64,000 nt of DNA from Thiohalocapsa sp. PB-PSB1 (GTDB taxonomy: Bacteria; Pseudomonadota; Gammaproteobacteria; Chromatiales; Chromatiaceae). Of the stretch, positions 9,597 through 17,731 are shown piece by piece (position 1 is the first letter of the stretch; each line of letters begins with the position of its first letter). A program made the translations under genes and the position numbers. Under the pieces are notes generated by a model. The model was not told the DNA's origin. It searched no databases and saw nothing but the letters and a program-made list of their open reading frames with translations. The DNA is taken from positions 2,852,001 to 2,916,000 of the forward strand of contig CP050890.1 of NCBI GenBank assembly GCA_016745215.1, given 5' to 3'.

Positions 9597-9667
9597 CGCG
9601 TCGCCCGCAAGCGGGCTCCTACAAGCCGACGGGTACGGCCGACATAGGAGCTCGCTTGCGGGCGAAT
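9597..9667. repeat. Inverted REP-like pair (CGCCCGCAAGCGGG type)
   Basis: TCGCCCGCAAGCGGGCTCC and a nearly complementary GGAGCTCGCTTGCGGGCGA face each other about 25 bases apart. The same pair occurs at 11215-11285 and forms the core of the repeats at 25622-26265 and 42290-42360. This is a dispersed REP/BIME-like family. Confidence 0.7.
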
Positions 9668-9721
9668 AGGCCGACGCTGCCGGCAGGTCGGACGCAAGCC
9701 ACGGGGCCTTGCTGACAGGGC

Positions 9722-10046
9722 AGCCCTGGGAGCGCCGGCCTACTGGGAGCGCCGGCTTTCCAGCCGGCCTCGCCTGATGCGGGCTCAATGCCCGCATCAG
9801 GCGATTTTGCGGCCGGAGCGACTTGGCACGTTCTCTCCCGCATAGTCAGCTCGGATGGATTTGGCTTGGGTTTGGAGGGTTTTGCGACTTCCCACGTCTT
9901 TGGCACGGCATTGAGCCGTGCCAAAGACGAGCCGGCTAGAAAGCCGGCGCTCCCAGTGGGCCAGCTAGAAAGCCGGCGCTCCCAGTGGGCCGGCTAGAAA
10001 GCCGGCGCTCCCAGTGGGCCGGCTAGAAAGACGGCGGTCCCGGTGC
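9722..10046. repeat. Composite hairpin repeat cassette, copy a
   Basis: The cassette holds, in order: a GCCGGCTTTCCAGCCGGC palindrome; a 14-bp-stem hairpin CGCCTGATGCGGGC-TCAAT-complement (9771-9803); a linker of about 90 bases; a 12-bp-stem hairpin CTTTGGCACGGC-ATTGA-complement around 9898-9926; and four tandem 29-bp units (9931-10046), each containing GCCGGCTAGAAAGCCGGC. Further copies are at 11441-11719 and 31838-32317. No ORF is expected here. Confidence 0.8.
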
Positions 10047-10127
10047 GCCGGCGATCTTGTTGGCGTACTCCGCACGCATTGTTACACTCCCAACAGCCCC
10101 TCTGAATGCCGAACTGGAGCAGGCCCG

Positions 10128-10916
10128 ATGCAGATCAAGCAACAGCCACGAGACGACGACTTCTACCCGAGCAGCGATGGCCAACCGATGGCGGAGAGCA
10201 CGGATCAATTCGACTGGATCGTCAAGATCAAGGAAAACCTGGAGCGCTTGTTCGCCGAGCGTGACGATGTGTTCATCGCCGGCGACCTGTTCTGGTACCC
10301 GCTGGCAGACCGCGGCAAGACCAAGCCGACTGCGCCGGACGTGCTGGTCGCCTTCGGCCGGCCGAAGGGCCGCCGGGGCTCCTACAAGCAATGGGAAGAG
10401 GATGGCATTGCGCCCCAGGTCGTCTTCGAGGTCTGGTCCGTTTCCAATAAGCCATCCGATATTGCCGACAAGCTCGCCTTCTACCAGACGCACGGTGCCG
10501 AGGAATTTTATGGCTATGACCCGCGCAGCAACCGTCTCGACATCTGGCTGCGCCGCCGCGACGCCAGCGGCGCCGAGAAGCTGGTGTTGCAGCCGCACGT
10601 CGGCGGCTGGACCAGCCCGCGGCTCGGCGTGCGCTTCGCCGTGACGGCCGACACATTGGAGCTGTACTTTCCTTCCGGCGAGCCGTTTTTGACGACCCTC
10701 GAGCTGGATCGACGGAAGATCGAAGAGACGGCCCGCGCAGAACAAGCGGTGGCGCAGGCCGATCGAGCTTTGTCTTTGGCCAATCAGGCCCTTGCCGAGG
10801 CCGCAACCGAGCGTGCCCGCGCCGACCAAGAGCATGCGCGGGCGGAGGCGGAGCGTATCCGCGCCGAGCGCCTGGCGGCTAAACTGCGATCCATGGGGCT
10901 CGATCTCGATGATTGA
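10128..10916 (+). CDS. Uma2-family nuclease-like protein with short coiled-coil tail, copy 3
   Basis: A 262-residue intact protein with the same Uma2 domain as copy 2 (PDVLVAF, VVFEVWS, DKLAFY) and the same ribosome-binding region before its ATG. Its coiled-coil tail has only one 14-residue RADQEHARAEAERI unit, which makes it the shortest of the four copies. It shares variants YPLADRG, WLRRRD and SLANQ with the broken copy 1. It is followed by a decayed NACHT fragment and a second copy of the hairpin cassette. Function inferred only from the family. Confidence 0.85.
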   Translation: MQIKQQPRDDDFYPSSDGQPMAESTDQFDWIVKIKENLERLFAERDDVFIAGDLFWYPLADRGKTKPTAPDVLVAFGRPKGRRGSYKQWEEDGIAPQVVFEVWSVSNKPSDIADKLAFYQTHGAEEFYGYDPRSNRLDIWLRRRDASGAEKLVLQPHVGGWTSPRLGVRFAVTADTLELYFPSGEPFLTTLELDRRKIEETARAEQAVAQADRALSLANQALAEAATERARADQEHARAEAERIRAERLAAKLRSMGLDLDD

Positions 10917-10994
10917 TCGTTGCCTTGTCAAGAGGTATTCGCAATCAAGCGACAATTCCCATGGTGGCCGAGCCGGCCGAGCGGCTGGTTTGTA

Positions 10995-11200
10995 TTGCGG
11001 CTGCTGTGTTGGCTCGTCCTGCTGCTAGGTTTGCTGGGGTTCGCTGGGACGACATCCATGCCCGCTTCGGCAAGGGCTATCTGGACACCTATCTGGTCGT
11101 TTTGACCTTGGCCTGCACTTTTTTGCCTTTGTCCTGGCCTTGGTCGGCTGGTTGCAGCAGCGCCATGATCCGCCGCTGGCGAACGCCGTCGCCGATTCCT
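10995..11200 (+). pseudogene. Decayed 5' fragment of the NACHT gene after Uma2 copy 3
   Basis: This is nearly identical to the fragment at 9377-9585 and has the same one-base loss after GCTGGG, so the damage predates the duplication of this segment. The match to the gene at 786 ends near CCGCCGCTGGCGAACG. No intact reading frame remains. Confidence 0.8.
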
Positions 11201-11214
11201 TGTCCTGTAGCCAG

Positions 11215-11286
11215 CGCGTCGCCCGCAAGCGGGCTCCTACAAGCCGACGGGTACGGCCGACATAGGAGCTCGCTTGCGGGCGAATA
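11215..11286. repeat. Inverted REP-like pair, second copy
   Basis: A duplicate of the pair at 9597-9667, including the spacer CTACAAGCCGACGGGTACGG. It lies at the same place relative to the NACHT fragment, as expected from duplication of the whole Uma2-plus-spacer unit. Confidence 0.7.
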
Positions 11287-11397
11287 GGCCGACGCTGCCG
11301 GCAGGTCGGACGCAAGCCACGGGGCCTTGCTGACAGGGCAGTATCAGGCATAGTTATAGCAGCGGATGATCTGGGGATACCTCAGGTCCTGACCGGC

Positions 11398-11440
11398 GTT
11401 CGGGTCTGGCAATTGCAGCCGCTGAGTGTTGATCGGCCGG
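11398..11440 (+). pseudogene. Internal sliver of the NACHT gene
   Basis: About 40 bases encode VWQLQPLSVDRP and match positions 1721-1760 of the NACHT gene with about two differences. It shows that a longer NACHT gene once followed copy 3 and was lost except for its 5' end and this piece. The adjoining 60 bases (11341-11397) are not recognised. Confidence 0.7.
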
Positions 11441-11719
11441 CCTCGCCTGATGCGGGCTCAATGCCCGCATCAGGCGATTTTGCGGCCGGAGCGACTTGGC
11501 ACGTTCTCTCCCGCATAGTCAGCTCGGATGGATTTGGCTTGGGTTTGGAGGGTTTTGCGACTTCCCACGTCTTTGGCACGGCATTGAGCCGTGCCAAAGA
11601 CGAGCCGGCTAGAAAGCCGGCGCTCCCAGTGGGCCAGCTAGAAAGCCGGCGCTCCCAGTGGGCCGGCTAGAAAGCCGGCGCTCCCAGTGGGCCGGCTAGA
11701 AAGCCGGCGGTCCCGGTGC
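11441..11719. repeat. Composite hairpin repeat cassette, copy b
   Basis: The cassette contains the CGCCTGATGCGGGC hairpin (11444-11476), the CTTTGGCACGGC hairpin and four 29-bp tandem units (11604-11719). It is almost identical to the cassette at 9722-10046 but lacks the leading GCCGGCTTTCC palindrome. Confidence 0.8.
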
Positions 11720-11800
11720 GCCGGCGATCTTGTTGGCGTACTCCGCGCGCATTGTTACACTCCCAACAGCCCCTCTGAACGCCGAACTGGAGCAGGCCCG

Positions 11801-12715
11801 ATGCAGATCAAGCAACAGCCACGAGACGACGACTTCTACCCGAGCAGCGATGGCCAACCGATGGCGGAGAGCACGGATCAATTCGACTGGATCGTCAAGA
11901 TCAAGGAAAACCTGGAGCGCTTGTTCGCCGAGCGTGACGATGTGTTCATCGCCGGCGACCTGTTCTGGTATCCGGTGGCAGACCGCGGCAAGACCAAGCC
12001 GACCGCGCCGGACGTGCTGGTCGCCTTCGGCCGGCCGAAGGGCCGCCGAGGCTCCTACAAGCAATGGGAAGAAGATGGCATTGCGCCCCAGGTCGTCTTC
12101 GAGGTCTGGTCCGTTTCCAATAAGCCATCCGATATTGCCGACAAGCTCGCCTTCTACCAGACGCACGGCGCCGAGGAATTTTATGGCTATGACCCGCGCA
12201 GCAACCGTCTCGACATCTGGCTGCGCCAGCGCGACGCCAGCGGCGCCGAGAAGCTGGTGTCGCAGCCGCACGTCGGCGGCTGGACCAGCCCGCGGCTCGG
12301 CGTGCGCTTCGCCGTGACGGCCGACACATTGGAGCTGTACTTTCCTTCCGGCGAGCCGTTTTTGACGACCCTCGAGCTGGATCGACGGAAGATCGAAGAG
12401 ACGGCCCGCGCAGAACAAGCGGTGGCGCAGGCCGATCGAGCCTTGTCTTGGGCCAATCAGGCCCTTGCCGAGGCCGCAACCGAGCGTGCCCGCGCCGACC
12501 AGGAGAACGCGTGGGCGGAGGCGGAGCGTACCCGGGCCGACCAGGAGAACGCGCGGGCGGAGGCGGAGCGTACCCGGGCCGACCAGGAGCATGCGCGGGC
12601 GGAAGTGGAGCGTACCCGCGCCGACCAAGAGCATGCGCGGGCGGAAGCGGAGCGCACCCGCGCCGAGCGCCTGGCGGCTAAACTGCGATCCATGGGGCTC
12701 GATCTCGATGATTAA
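11801..12715 (+). CDS. Uma2-family nuclease-like protein with long coiled-coil tail, copy 4
   Basis: A 304-residue intact protein, identical in layout to copy 2 and sharing its variants (YPVADRG, WLRQRD, SWANQ, QENAWAEAER). The tail has four tandem 14-residue units, the longest of the set. It ends in TAA at 12713-12715, where the other copies end in TGA, and what follows is a fragment of a formylglycine-generating-enzyme-like domain instead of a NACHT fragment. Nuclease activity is inferred from the Uma2 family. Confidence 0.85.
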   Translation: MQIKQQPRDDDFYPSSDGQPMAESTDQFDWIVKIKENLERLFAERDDVFIAGDLFWYPVADRGKTKPTAPDVLVAFGRPKGRRGSYKQWEEDGIAPQVVFEVWSVSNKPSDIADKLAFYQTHGAEEFYGYDPRSNRLDIWLRQRDASGAEKLVSQPHVGGWTSPRLGVRFAVTADTLELYFPSGEPFLTTLELDRRKIEETARAEQAVAQADRALSWANQALAEAATERARADQENAWAEAERTRADQENARAEAERTRADQEHARAEVERTRADQEHARAEAERTRAERLAAKLRSMGLDLDD

Positions 12716-12739
12716 TTGCAGGCGACCACCGCCTTCGGC

Positions 12740-12890
12740 CTTTTTCCGGCATCTTCGCCGGAGGGTCTGCTGAATATGGACGGCAATGTCTGGGAATGGG
12801 CGACGCCGACTGGGGCGATCCCCTCAGCTGGTTCAACGATTTGGGCTTTCGCGTGGCTCGAGTCTCCCTGGCCCATCCTGATTCCTGAAT
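12740..12890 (+). pseudogene. C-terminal remnant of a formylglycine-generating-enzyme (SUMF1/EgtB-like) domain
   Basis: One frame reads PEGLLNMDGNVWEW, matching the hallmark GLxDMxGNVWEW of FGE-sulfatase domains. After a frame change the sequence reads DWGDPLSWFNDLGFRVAR, matching the family's terminal LGFRVA. The two halves cannot be read as one protein. FGE-like domains are often fused to NACHT ATPases, so this may be the lost C-terminal part of the NACHT gene in this array (inference). Confidence 0.65.
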
Positions 12891-12930
12891 TCTGCTTTCT
12901 GTCGATGCTGACAAGCCATGCCGAAGCGCT

Positions 12931-14052
12931 TCAGCGTCGATCTCGAAGCAGGTCCAGATAGCGCGCCGCGCTGCTGCGATAAGCGTATTCGCTAACCGCG
13001 CTTTTGAGCGTTGCCGGCGCGGTTGGCCGATCCAGCATGTGCGCCATGGCAGCGGCGAGCCGATGTTCGTCGCCCACCGGCACCAGTGGGCCGAAGCGTC
13101 CCTCGGCAAGGATTTCGCGCGGGCCGCTCGGGCAGTCGGTGGCGACCACTGGGGTGCCCAGGGCCATGGCCTCGGTGAGCACGTTCGGAGAGCCCTCCCA
13201 GGCGGAAGACAATACGAATAGATCGGCCCTGGCGAGAAAGCAGGACAGATTGTGCTGAAATCCCGGCAGATCCACGTCCTGCTGCATGCCGAGCCGCTCG
13301 ATCAGGGCCTGCAATGCGGTGCGGTCGCCGCCGTCCCCCAGCACCAGCAGCCGGCAACGACGCCGGCGCCGGAGCAATGCGAAGGCGCGGATCAGTGTTG
13401 GAAAGTCCTTTTGGCGTTGCAGGCGCCCGGCGCCGACGATCACTGGCAGGTGGGGCTCTCGCGGTGCGTGCAGCCAGGCATGCGGGCAGGGCAGGGAGGC
13501 ATCGCGTATCAGCTCCGGCGTGATGACCGGGTTGCGGATCACGCTGATGCGCGCCCGCGGATAGCGGGCGATGGCCATTACATCGGCGGCGACACCGTCG
13601 GAGACGGCGACGATATGATCGATCGCCGGGTACAATCGTCGGATCGGCAGATAGCGCAGCCAGCGATCCAATGCCGAGCGCCCGGCCATGGCCGCGGATA
13701 GATTGGTGCCGAGGCGCAACACGATGCGGGTATTGCTGCCGGCCAGCCGGCGGGCGATGACCGCCGCGCGTCCGGCGCGGTCCTTGGCTACCAACAGGGC
13801 TGGCGGCCGCTCGCGTCGCAGATAGCGGGCGAGGCCGACGGCTGCCGCGAGCGTGTGCCGGGTGCCGAGGTCGATGCGCCGCACCGCGGCCGGCAGCCGC
13901 GCCAGATGTGGGCTGTCATTGCCGGCCAGCAACAGGTCGACGGGATGGCCCAGTTCGACCAGGCCTCGCATCAGATTGACCAGCATGCGTTCCACTCCGC
14001 CGGCGCCGGAGAAGGAAGCGAACAGGAGAACGGGCCGGGCATTGTTGGGCAT
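12931..14052 (-). CDS. Glycosyltransferase family 4 protein
   Basis: A 373-residue GT-B glycosyltransferase. The start is taken at the ATG at 14052, giving MPNNARPVLLFASFSGAGGVERM with the N-terminal Gly-rich loop of GT4 enzymes. The C-terminal donor-binding domain shows VGAGRLQRQKDFPTLI, FVLSSAWEGSPNVLTEAMALG and the E-x7-E motif region. It probably adds a sugar from a nucleotide-sugar donor to a cell-surface glycan on the cytoplasmic side. It is divergent from the GT39 gene and waaA downstream, which suggests a role in envelope polysaccharide, but the substrate is unknown. The upstream extension to 14283 is unlikely to be translated. Confidence 0.85.
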   Translation of the reverse strand: MPNNARPVLLFASFSGAGGVERMLVNLMRGLVELGHPVDLLLAGNDSPHLARLPAAVRRIDLGTRHTLAAAVGLARYLRRERPPALLVAKDRAGRAAVIARRLAGSNTRIVLRLGTNLSAAMAGRSALDRWLRYLPIRRLYPAIDHIVAVSDGVAADVMAIARYPRARISVIRNPVITPELIRDASLPCPHAWLHAPREPHLPVIVGAGRLQRQKDFPTLIRAFALLRRRRRCRLLVLGDGGDRTALQALIERLGMQQDVDLPGFQHNLSCFLARADLFVLSSAWEGSPNVLTEAMALGTPVVATDCPSGPREILAEGRFGPLVPVGDEHRLAAAMAHMLDRPTAPATLKSAVSEYAYRSSAARYLDLLRDRR

Positions 14053-14363
14053 GGGAAACTCTGTAAGTGCGCTAATTTCGTGTACGAATGGTCGCTGCCG
14101 GGGAGCAAAGAAGCGCTCTGGGTCGGGATCGCGATCGAAACCTGAGATATTTCCACAACCTCGGGCCAAGCCGACAAAGGCCAAGGCGCATGGGCAGGCA
14201 TTGACGCCGCGTGTCCGGCAGCGAGTCGGCTGAAAGCCGGTGCTTTCGGCAGGTCGGGATGCGATCTTGCCGTCAATCGGCATTTTGCAGCAAATTCAGT
14301 GACAACACTGTGTTATATTTGCGCGCTGTCAGTCCCCTCAGAACAGGCCAGAGGTAACGGTCA
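14053..14363. other. Divergent intergenic region
   Basis: No gene is seen. The region separates the divergently transcribed GT4 and GT39 genes and should contain promoters for both. Just before 14364 the sequence is AT-richer (TTTTGCAGCAAATTCAG, TGTGTTATATTTG), a plausible place for the GT39 promoter; GAGGTAA lies upstream of its ATG. Confidence 0.4.
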
Positions 14364-16277
14364 ATGACGTCAGAAAGCAAGACACCGACGAAGGATTCCA
14401 ATTCCGCGGGCGCGAACAAGCGCAACAGCGCGCAGATATGGCTCGGTCTGCTCACGTTGCTGTTGGCAATAGCCTATGTGCTGCCTGGTTTGACCGGGCA
14501 TGATCCCTGGAAGCAGGACGAAGCCTATTCCTACGGCATCGTACACAATATGCTCGAAAGCGGCGACCTGGTCGTGCCGAAGCTGGCCGATGACCCGTTT
14601 TTGGAAAAGCCGCCGTTGTTCTATATCAGTGCGGCGGGCATGGTGAAGCTCTACCAGGAGCTTTCGTCCATGGCCGCGGCCGCGGGGCTATCGATACCAA
14701 AGGCCTTGCAGCTGCCGCCGCACGATGCGGCGCGGCTCGTCAGCGGGGTATTTTTGCTGATCCTGTTCGGCTTTACATTGTTGCTGGGTCGCGCGGCCTG
14801 GACGCATGATAATCAGAACCAGGGCGAGGGCTCCATCGCATTATTGATTCTGATCGGCACCCTGGGCCTGGCCTGGAGCGCACATTTTCTGATCACCGAT
14901 CTTGCTCTGAGCGCCGGTGTCGCAATGGGCCTGTATGGCCTGGTTGTTGCGCCAAAGCGTTTGTTCCAGGGCGGTTTTTGGCTGGGTACCGGGGTGGGTA
15001 TCGCGTTCCTGTCCAAGGGCTTGATTGGCCCCGGCATCCTCGCGGTAACGGCCTTGTTGCTGCCGTTGTTCCGCGAATGGCGTACCAAGCGGTATTTTCG
15101 CGTGCTGTTGACGGCGCTGCTGTTCGCCTCGCCCTGGCTGTTGATCTGGCCGATTCTGCTGTATCTGCGCGATCCGGCGTTGTTCGATCTGTGGTTCTGG
15201 GATAACAATATCGGCCGTTTCCTGGGGCACTATTTGAATGGCGAGCCGCTCGGTCCGCCGGCGACCATTGATTTCTGGCTGCGCACCTGGCCTTGGGTGA
15301 CCTTTCCGGCTGCGCTGTTGGTTCTGTTCACGCTGTTATTGCGCGTGCTGGACGTTTGGTCGAGCCCTGGCGTGCGCGCGGTGCTGGTACTGAGCATCGT
15401 TGGCTGGACGGTTCTGTTCTTTTCCCATACGGCGCGCGATCTGTATGCGCTTCCGCTGCTCGCGCCTCTGGCGGTTCTCGCGGCCGGTGCCGTCCCGCGT
15501 CTGCCGCGTCTGATCGTCTTGCCCGCCTATGCGCTGACCGTGCTGCTGTTCGGCTTTGCGGCTCTGCTGGTGTGGGGGGTCTGGAGCTACCATATGTTCG
15601 CCGGGCAGCCATTGCAGAACGTTCCGCTGGTGTCTTATCTGCCGTTCCTGCAGGAGTTGCCGGGCGATTTTGCCTTTGTCTCGCAACCGCTGGGGTTCTA
15701 TCTGCCGTTCCTGGACTATTTGCCCGCCGATTTTGCCTTTGTCTGGCAGCCGGTGGCCTTTGTGACGGCGGCTTTGTTTACCGTTGTTTGGGTTTGGATC
15801 GCGGTGCGTTTCCGTCCGCCGCAAGTGGCCTCGTTGTTGGCTTGGCCAGCCGGCATCGTGATGCTCTGGGGGTTGGTGGCGATGCTGCATTTGCCCTGGA
15901 TCGATGCGGCCAAGAGCTATCGGGATGTGTTCACGGACCTGCAGGCAGCTCTGCCGGACCGCTATAACTGCATTGCCGATATCGTGCAGCCGGAAACACT
16001 GCGTTTGCGCGAGTCGGAGCGCGGACTGGCGCATTTCATCGCCGGTATCACGACCAAACATGTTGCGGGGGCCGATCAAACCGACTGCGATCTGTTGTTG
16101 GTCGAGGTGCAGCTGAAAGCTCATCCGGAGGGGTTCGATCCCGGCTCAGGCTGGGAAAAGATCTGGCAGGGGCAGCGCCGCTTGGATCAGCGCGATCGGT
16201 TCCTGTTGTTCCAGCGCCAGGGTTCGGGTGCTGGAGACTTGGGCGAAGAGCGACCGGATGACCCGGTCGCGGGCTGA
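14364..16277 (+). CDS. GT39-type (ArnT/PMT-like) integral membrane glycosyltransferase
   Basis: A 637-residue polytopic protein with about a dozen hydrophobic segments. The first periplasmic loop has the GT39 signature: HDPWKQDEAYSYGIV with the acidic pair, followed by DDPFLEKPPLFYI. Such enzymes move a sugar from a polyprenyl-phosphate donor to lipid A, protein or another acceptor in the periplasm. An oddity is a 21-residue tandem duplication (YLPFLQELPGDFAFVSQPLGF followed by a similar copy) encoded by 15636-15761. It is upstream of waaA in the same direction, so an LPS-modification role such as lipid A decoration is plausible but not proven. Confidence 0.85.
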   Translation: MTSESKTPTKDSNSAGANKRNSAQIWLGLLTLLLAIAYVLPGLTGHDPWKQDEAYSYGIVHNMLESGDLVVPKLADDPFLEKPPLFYISAAGMVKLYQELSSMAAAAGLSIPKALQLPPHDAARLVSGVFLLILFGFTLLLGRAAWTHDNQNQGEGSIALLILIGTLGLAWSAHFLITDLALSAGVAMGLYGLVVAPKRLFQGGFWLGTGVGIAFLSKGLIGPGILAVTALLLPLFREWRTKRYFRVLLTALLFASPWLLIWPILLYLRDPALFDLWFWDNNIGRFLGHYLNGEPLGPPATIDFWLRTWPWVTFPAALLVLFTLLLRVLDVWSSPGVRAVLVLSIVGWTVLFFSHTARDLYALPLLAPLAVLAAGAVPRLPRLIVLPAYALTVLLFGFAALLVWGVWSYHMFAGQPLQNVPLVSYLPFLQELPGDFAFVSQPLGFYLPFLDYLPADFAFVWQPVAFVTAALFTVVWVWIAVRFRPPQVASLLAWPAGIVMLWGLVAMLHLPWIDAAKSYRDVFTDLQAALPDRYNCIADIVQPETLRLRESERGLAHFIAGITTKHVAGADQTDCDLLLVEVQLKAHPEGFDPGSGWEKIWQGQRRLDQRDRFLLFQRQGSGAGDLGEERPDDPVAG

Positions 16278-16318
16278 GCGCGCGCCATTTTCTCGTCCTT
16301 GCTTATCCCGCGCGGCAT

Positions 16319-16352
16319 GGGCGATGGGGTTGTTGTTGCTTCCCCATCGCCC
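16319..16352. terminator. Stem-loop after the GT39 gene, possible terminator
   Basis: GGGCGATGGGG (16319-16329) pairs perfectly with CCCCATCGCCC (16342-16352) over a 12-base T-rich loop. It lies between the GT39 gene and waaA. No U-run follows, so termination may be weak or rho-assisted. Confidence 0.45.
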
Positions 16353-16427
16353 GGTTCTCGGCCACTGGCCTTGATGCCTTAGCGTCCCAAACCGGGTTAC
16401 CCGTCAGATCCGGCTCTATCCCATTCA

Positions 16428-17687
16428 ATGCTGCGCCCTCTGTATTCCCTGCTGCTGTGGCTGTTGCTGCCGCTGGTGTTGCTGCGGCTGTTCTGGCGCA
16501 GCCGTCGGGCGCCGGCTTATCGTGAGCGCTGGCGCGAGCGTTTGGGCCTGTACGATTCTCTGCCACGGGTGGTGGATGTCTGGGTTCACGCCGTATCGGT
16601 CGGCGAGGTGCAGGCAGCGCAGCCGCTGATCCGTCATTTGCTGCGCCAGGGTCGATCGGTCCTGGTGACCACCACCACCCCCACCGGTGCGCGCCGCCTG
16701 CAGGATCTGCTGGTTGGCCATGTGCAGCATCTCTATACGCCGTTGGATCTGGGTTGGATTATGCGCCGCTTTCTGGATGCGGTTTCCCCGCGTCTGGTCT
16801 TGGTGATGGAGACGGAGATCTGGCCAAATATGCTGCTGGCCTGCGAACGGCGCGGTATTCAGGTCATGTTGGTGAATGCGCGATTGTCCGCAGGCTCCGC
16901 TCGCGGTTATGCCCGTGTGTCCGGCTTCGCTGCCGAGACCATGCGGCGCTTTGCATGGATTGCCGCGCAGAGCGCTGACGATGCGGATCGCTTCAAGGCG
17001 CTGGGTGTCGATCCGAACCGCATCAGCGTCACCGGCAGCATCAAGTTCGACATTCAGTTGCCGGCGAGTATCCTGGACCGGGCCGAGGTGATGCGGCGCG
17101 CCTGGGGCAACAATCGACCGGTTTGGGTGGCTGCCAGCACCCGCGACGGAGAGGAGGAATTGCTGTTGTATGCCCATGAGCAGGTGCGGGCCACGCATCC
17201 TGCTGCCTTGTTGGTGCTGGTGCCGCGGCATCCCGAGCGATTCGAACGCGTTGCCGCGCTGGTACAACGCCGCGGCCTGCCGTTGGCTCGGCGCAGTTCG
17301 GACCAGGTTGACGATGAAGGCGCGGTGGTTTATCTGGGTGACACCATGGGTGAGTTGACCGTGTTTCTGGCCGCTGCCGATGTCGCCTTTGTCGGCGGCA
17401 GTTTGGTGCCTGCCGGTGGCCATAATCTGCTCGAGCCGGCGGCCCTCGGCGTGCCGGTGCTGATCGGCCCGCACAACTTCAATTTTGCCGAGATCACCCG
17501 TCTGTTGGTGAACAGCGAGGCCGCGGTGTCGGTGGCGGATGCCGATGAACTGGGGCGCTGGCTGACGCGTTGGCTTGGCGATGCCGCTGAGCGAGCGCGC
17601 GTCGGGGAGAACGGGCGCAGAGCAGTCGAACAGAACCGCGGCGCGCTGGAGCGGCTGGTGGCGCTGGTCGATGCTCGTCTAGGATAG
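16428..17687 (+). CDS. waaA: 3-deoxy-D-manno-octulosonic acid (Kdo) transferase
   Basis: A 419-residue GT30 enzyme that transfers Kdo from CMP-Kdo to lipid IVA, the first step of LPS core assembly at the inner membrane. The N-terminal hydrophobic anchor (about residues 4-24), the motif WVHAVSVGEVQAAQPL with the catalytic-base Glu, TTTTPTGARR, VMETEIWPNMLLAC, and the C-terminal FVGGSLVPAGGHNLLEPAA are all present. Length fits the family. It follows the GT39 gene on the same strand. Confidence 0.95.
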   Translation: MLRPLYSLLLWLLLPLVLLRLFWRSRRAPAYRERWRERLGLYDSLPRVVDVWVHAVSVGEVQAAQPLIRHLLRQGRSVLVTTTTPTGARRLQDLLVGHVQHLYTPLDLGWIMRRFLDAVSPRLVLVMETEIWPNMLLACERRGIQVMLVNARLSAGSARGYARVSGFAAETMRRFAWIAAQSADDADRFKALGVDPNRISVTGSIKFDIQLPASILDRAEVMRRAWGNNRPVWVAASTRDGEEELLLYAHEQVRATHPAALLVLVPRHPERFERVAALVQRRGLPLARRSSDQVDDEGAVVYLGDTMGELTVFLAAADVAFVGGSLVPAGGHNLLEPAALGVPVLIGPHNFNFAEITRLLVNSEAAVSVADADELGRWLTRWLGDAAERARVGENGRRAVEQNRGALERLVALVDARLG

Positions 17688-17731
17688 GGCGCTTGGTTGG
17701 CCTGTTCGGGATTGTTTTATATGGGATTGGT

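Noticed and set aside
9931..10046. 29-bp tandem repeats as a CRISPR array
   Set aside because: The units are directly adjacent with no spacers, contain an internal palindrome and have no cas genes nearby. The 45-bp block at 32138 fails for the same reasons.
8342..12693. Long minus-strand ORFs (about 300 codons) opposite each Uma2 gene
   Set aside because: They mirror the GC-rich plus-strand coding frame, repeat with it in every copy and resemble no protein family. The plus frame has the Uma2 motifs and ribosome-binding sites.
15336..16124. 262-codon minus-strand ORF inside the GT39 gene
   Set aside because: It is rich in His, Gln and Arg, as expected from the antisense of a hydrophobic membrane protein, and lacks a family match.
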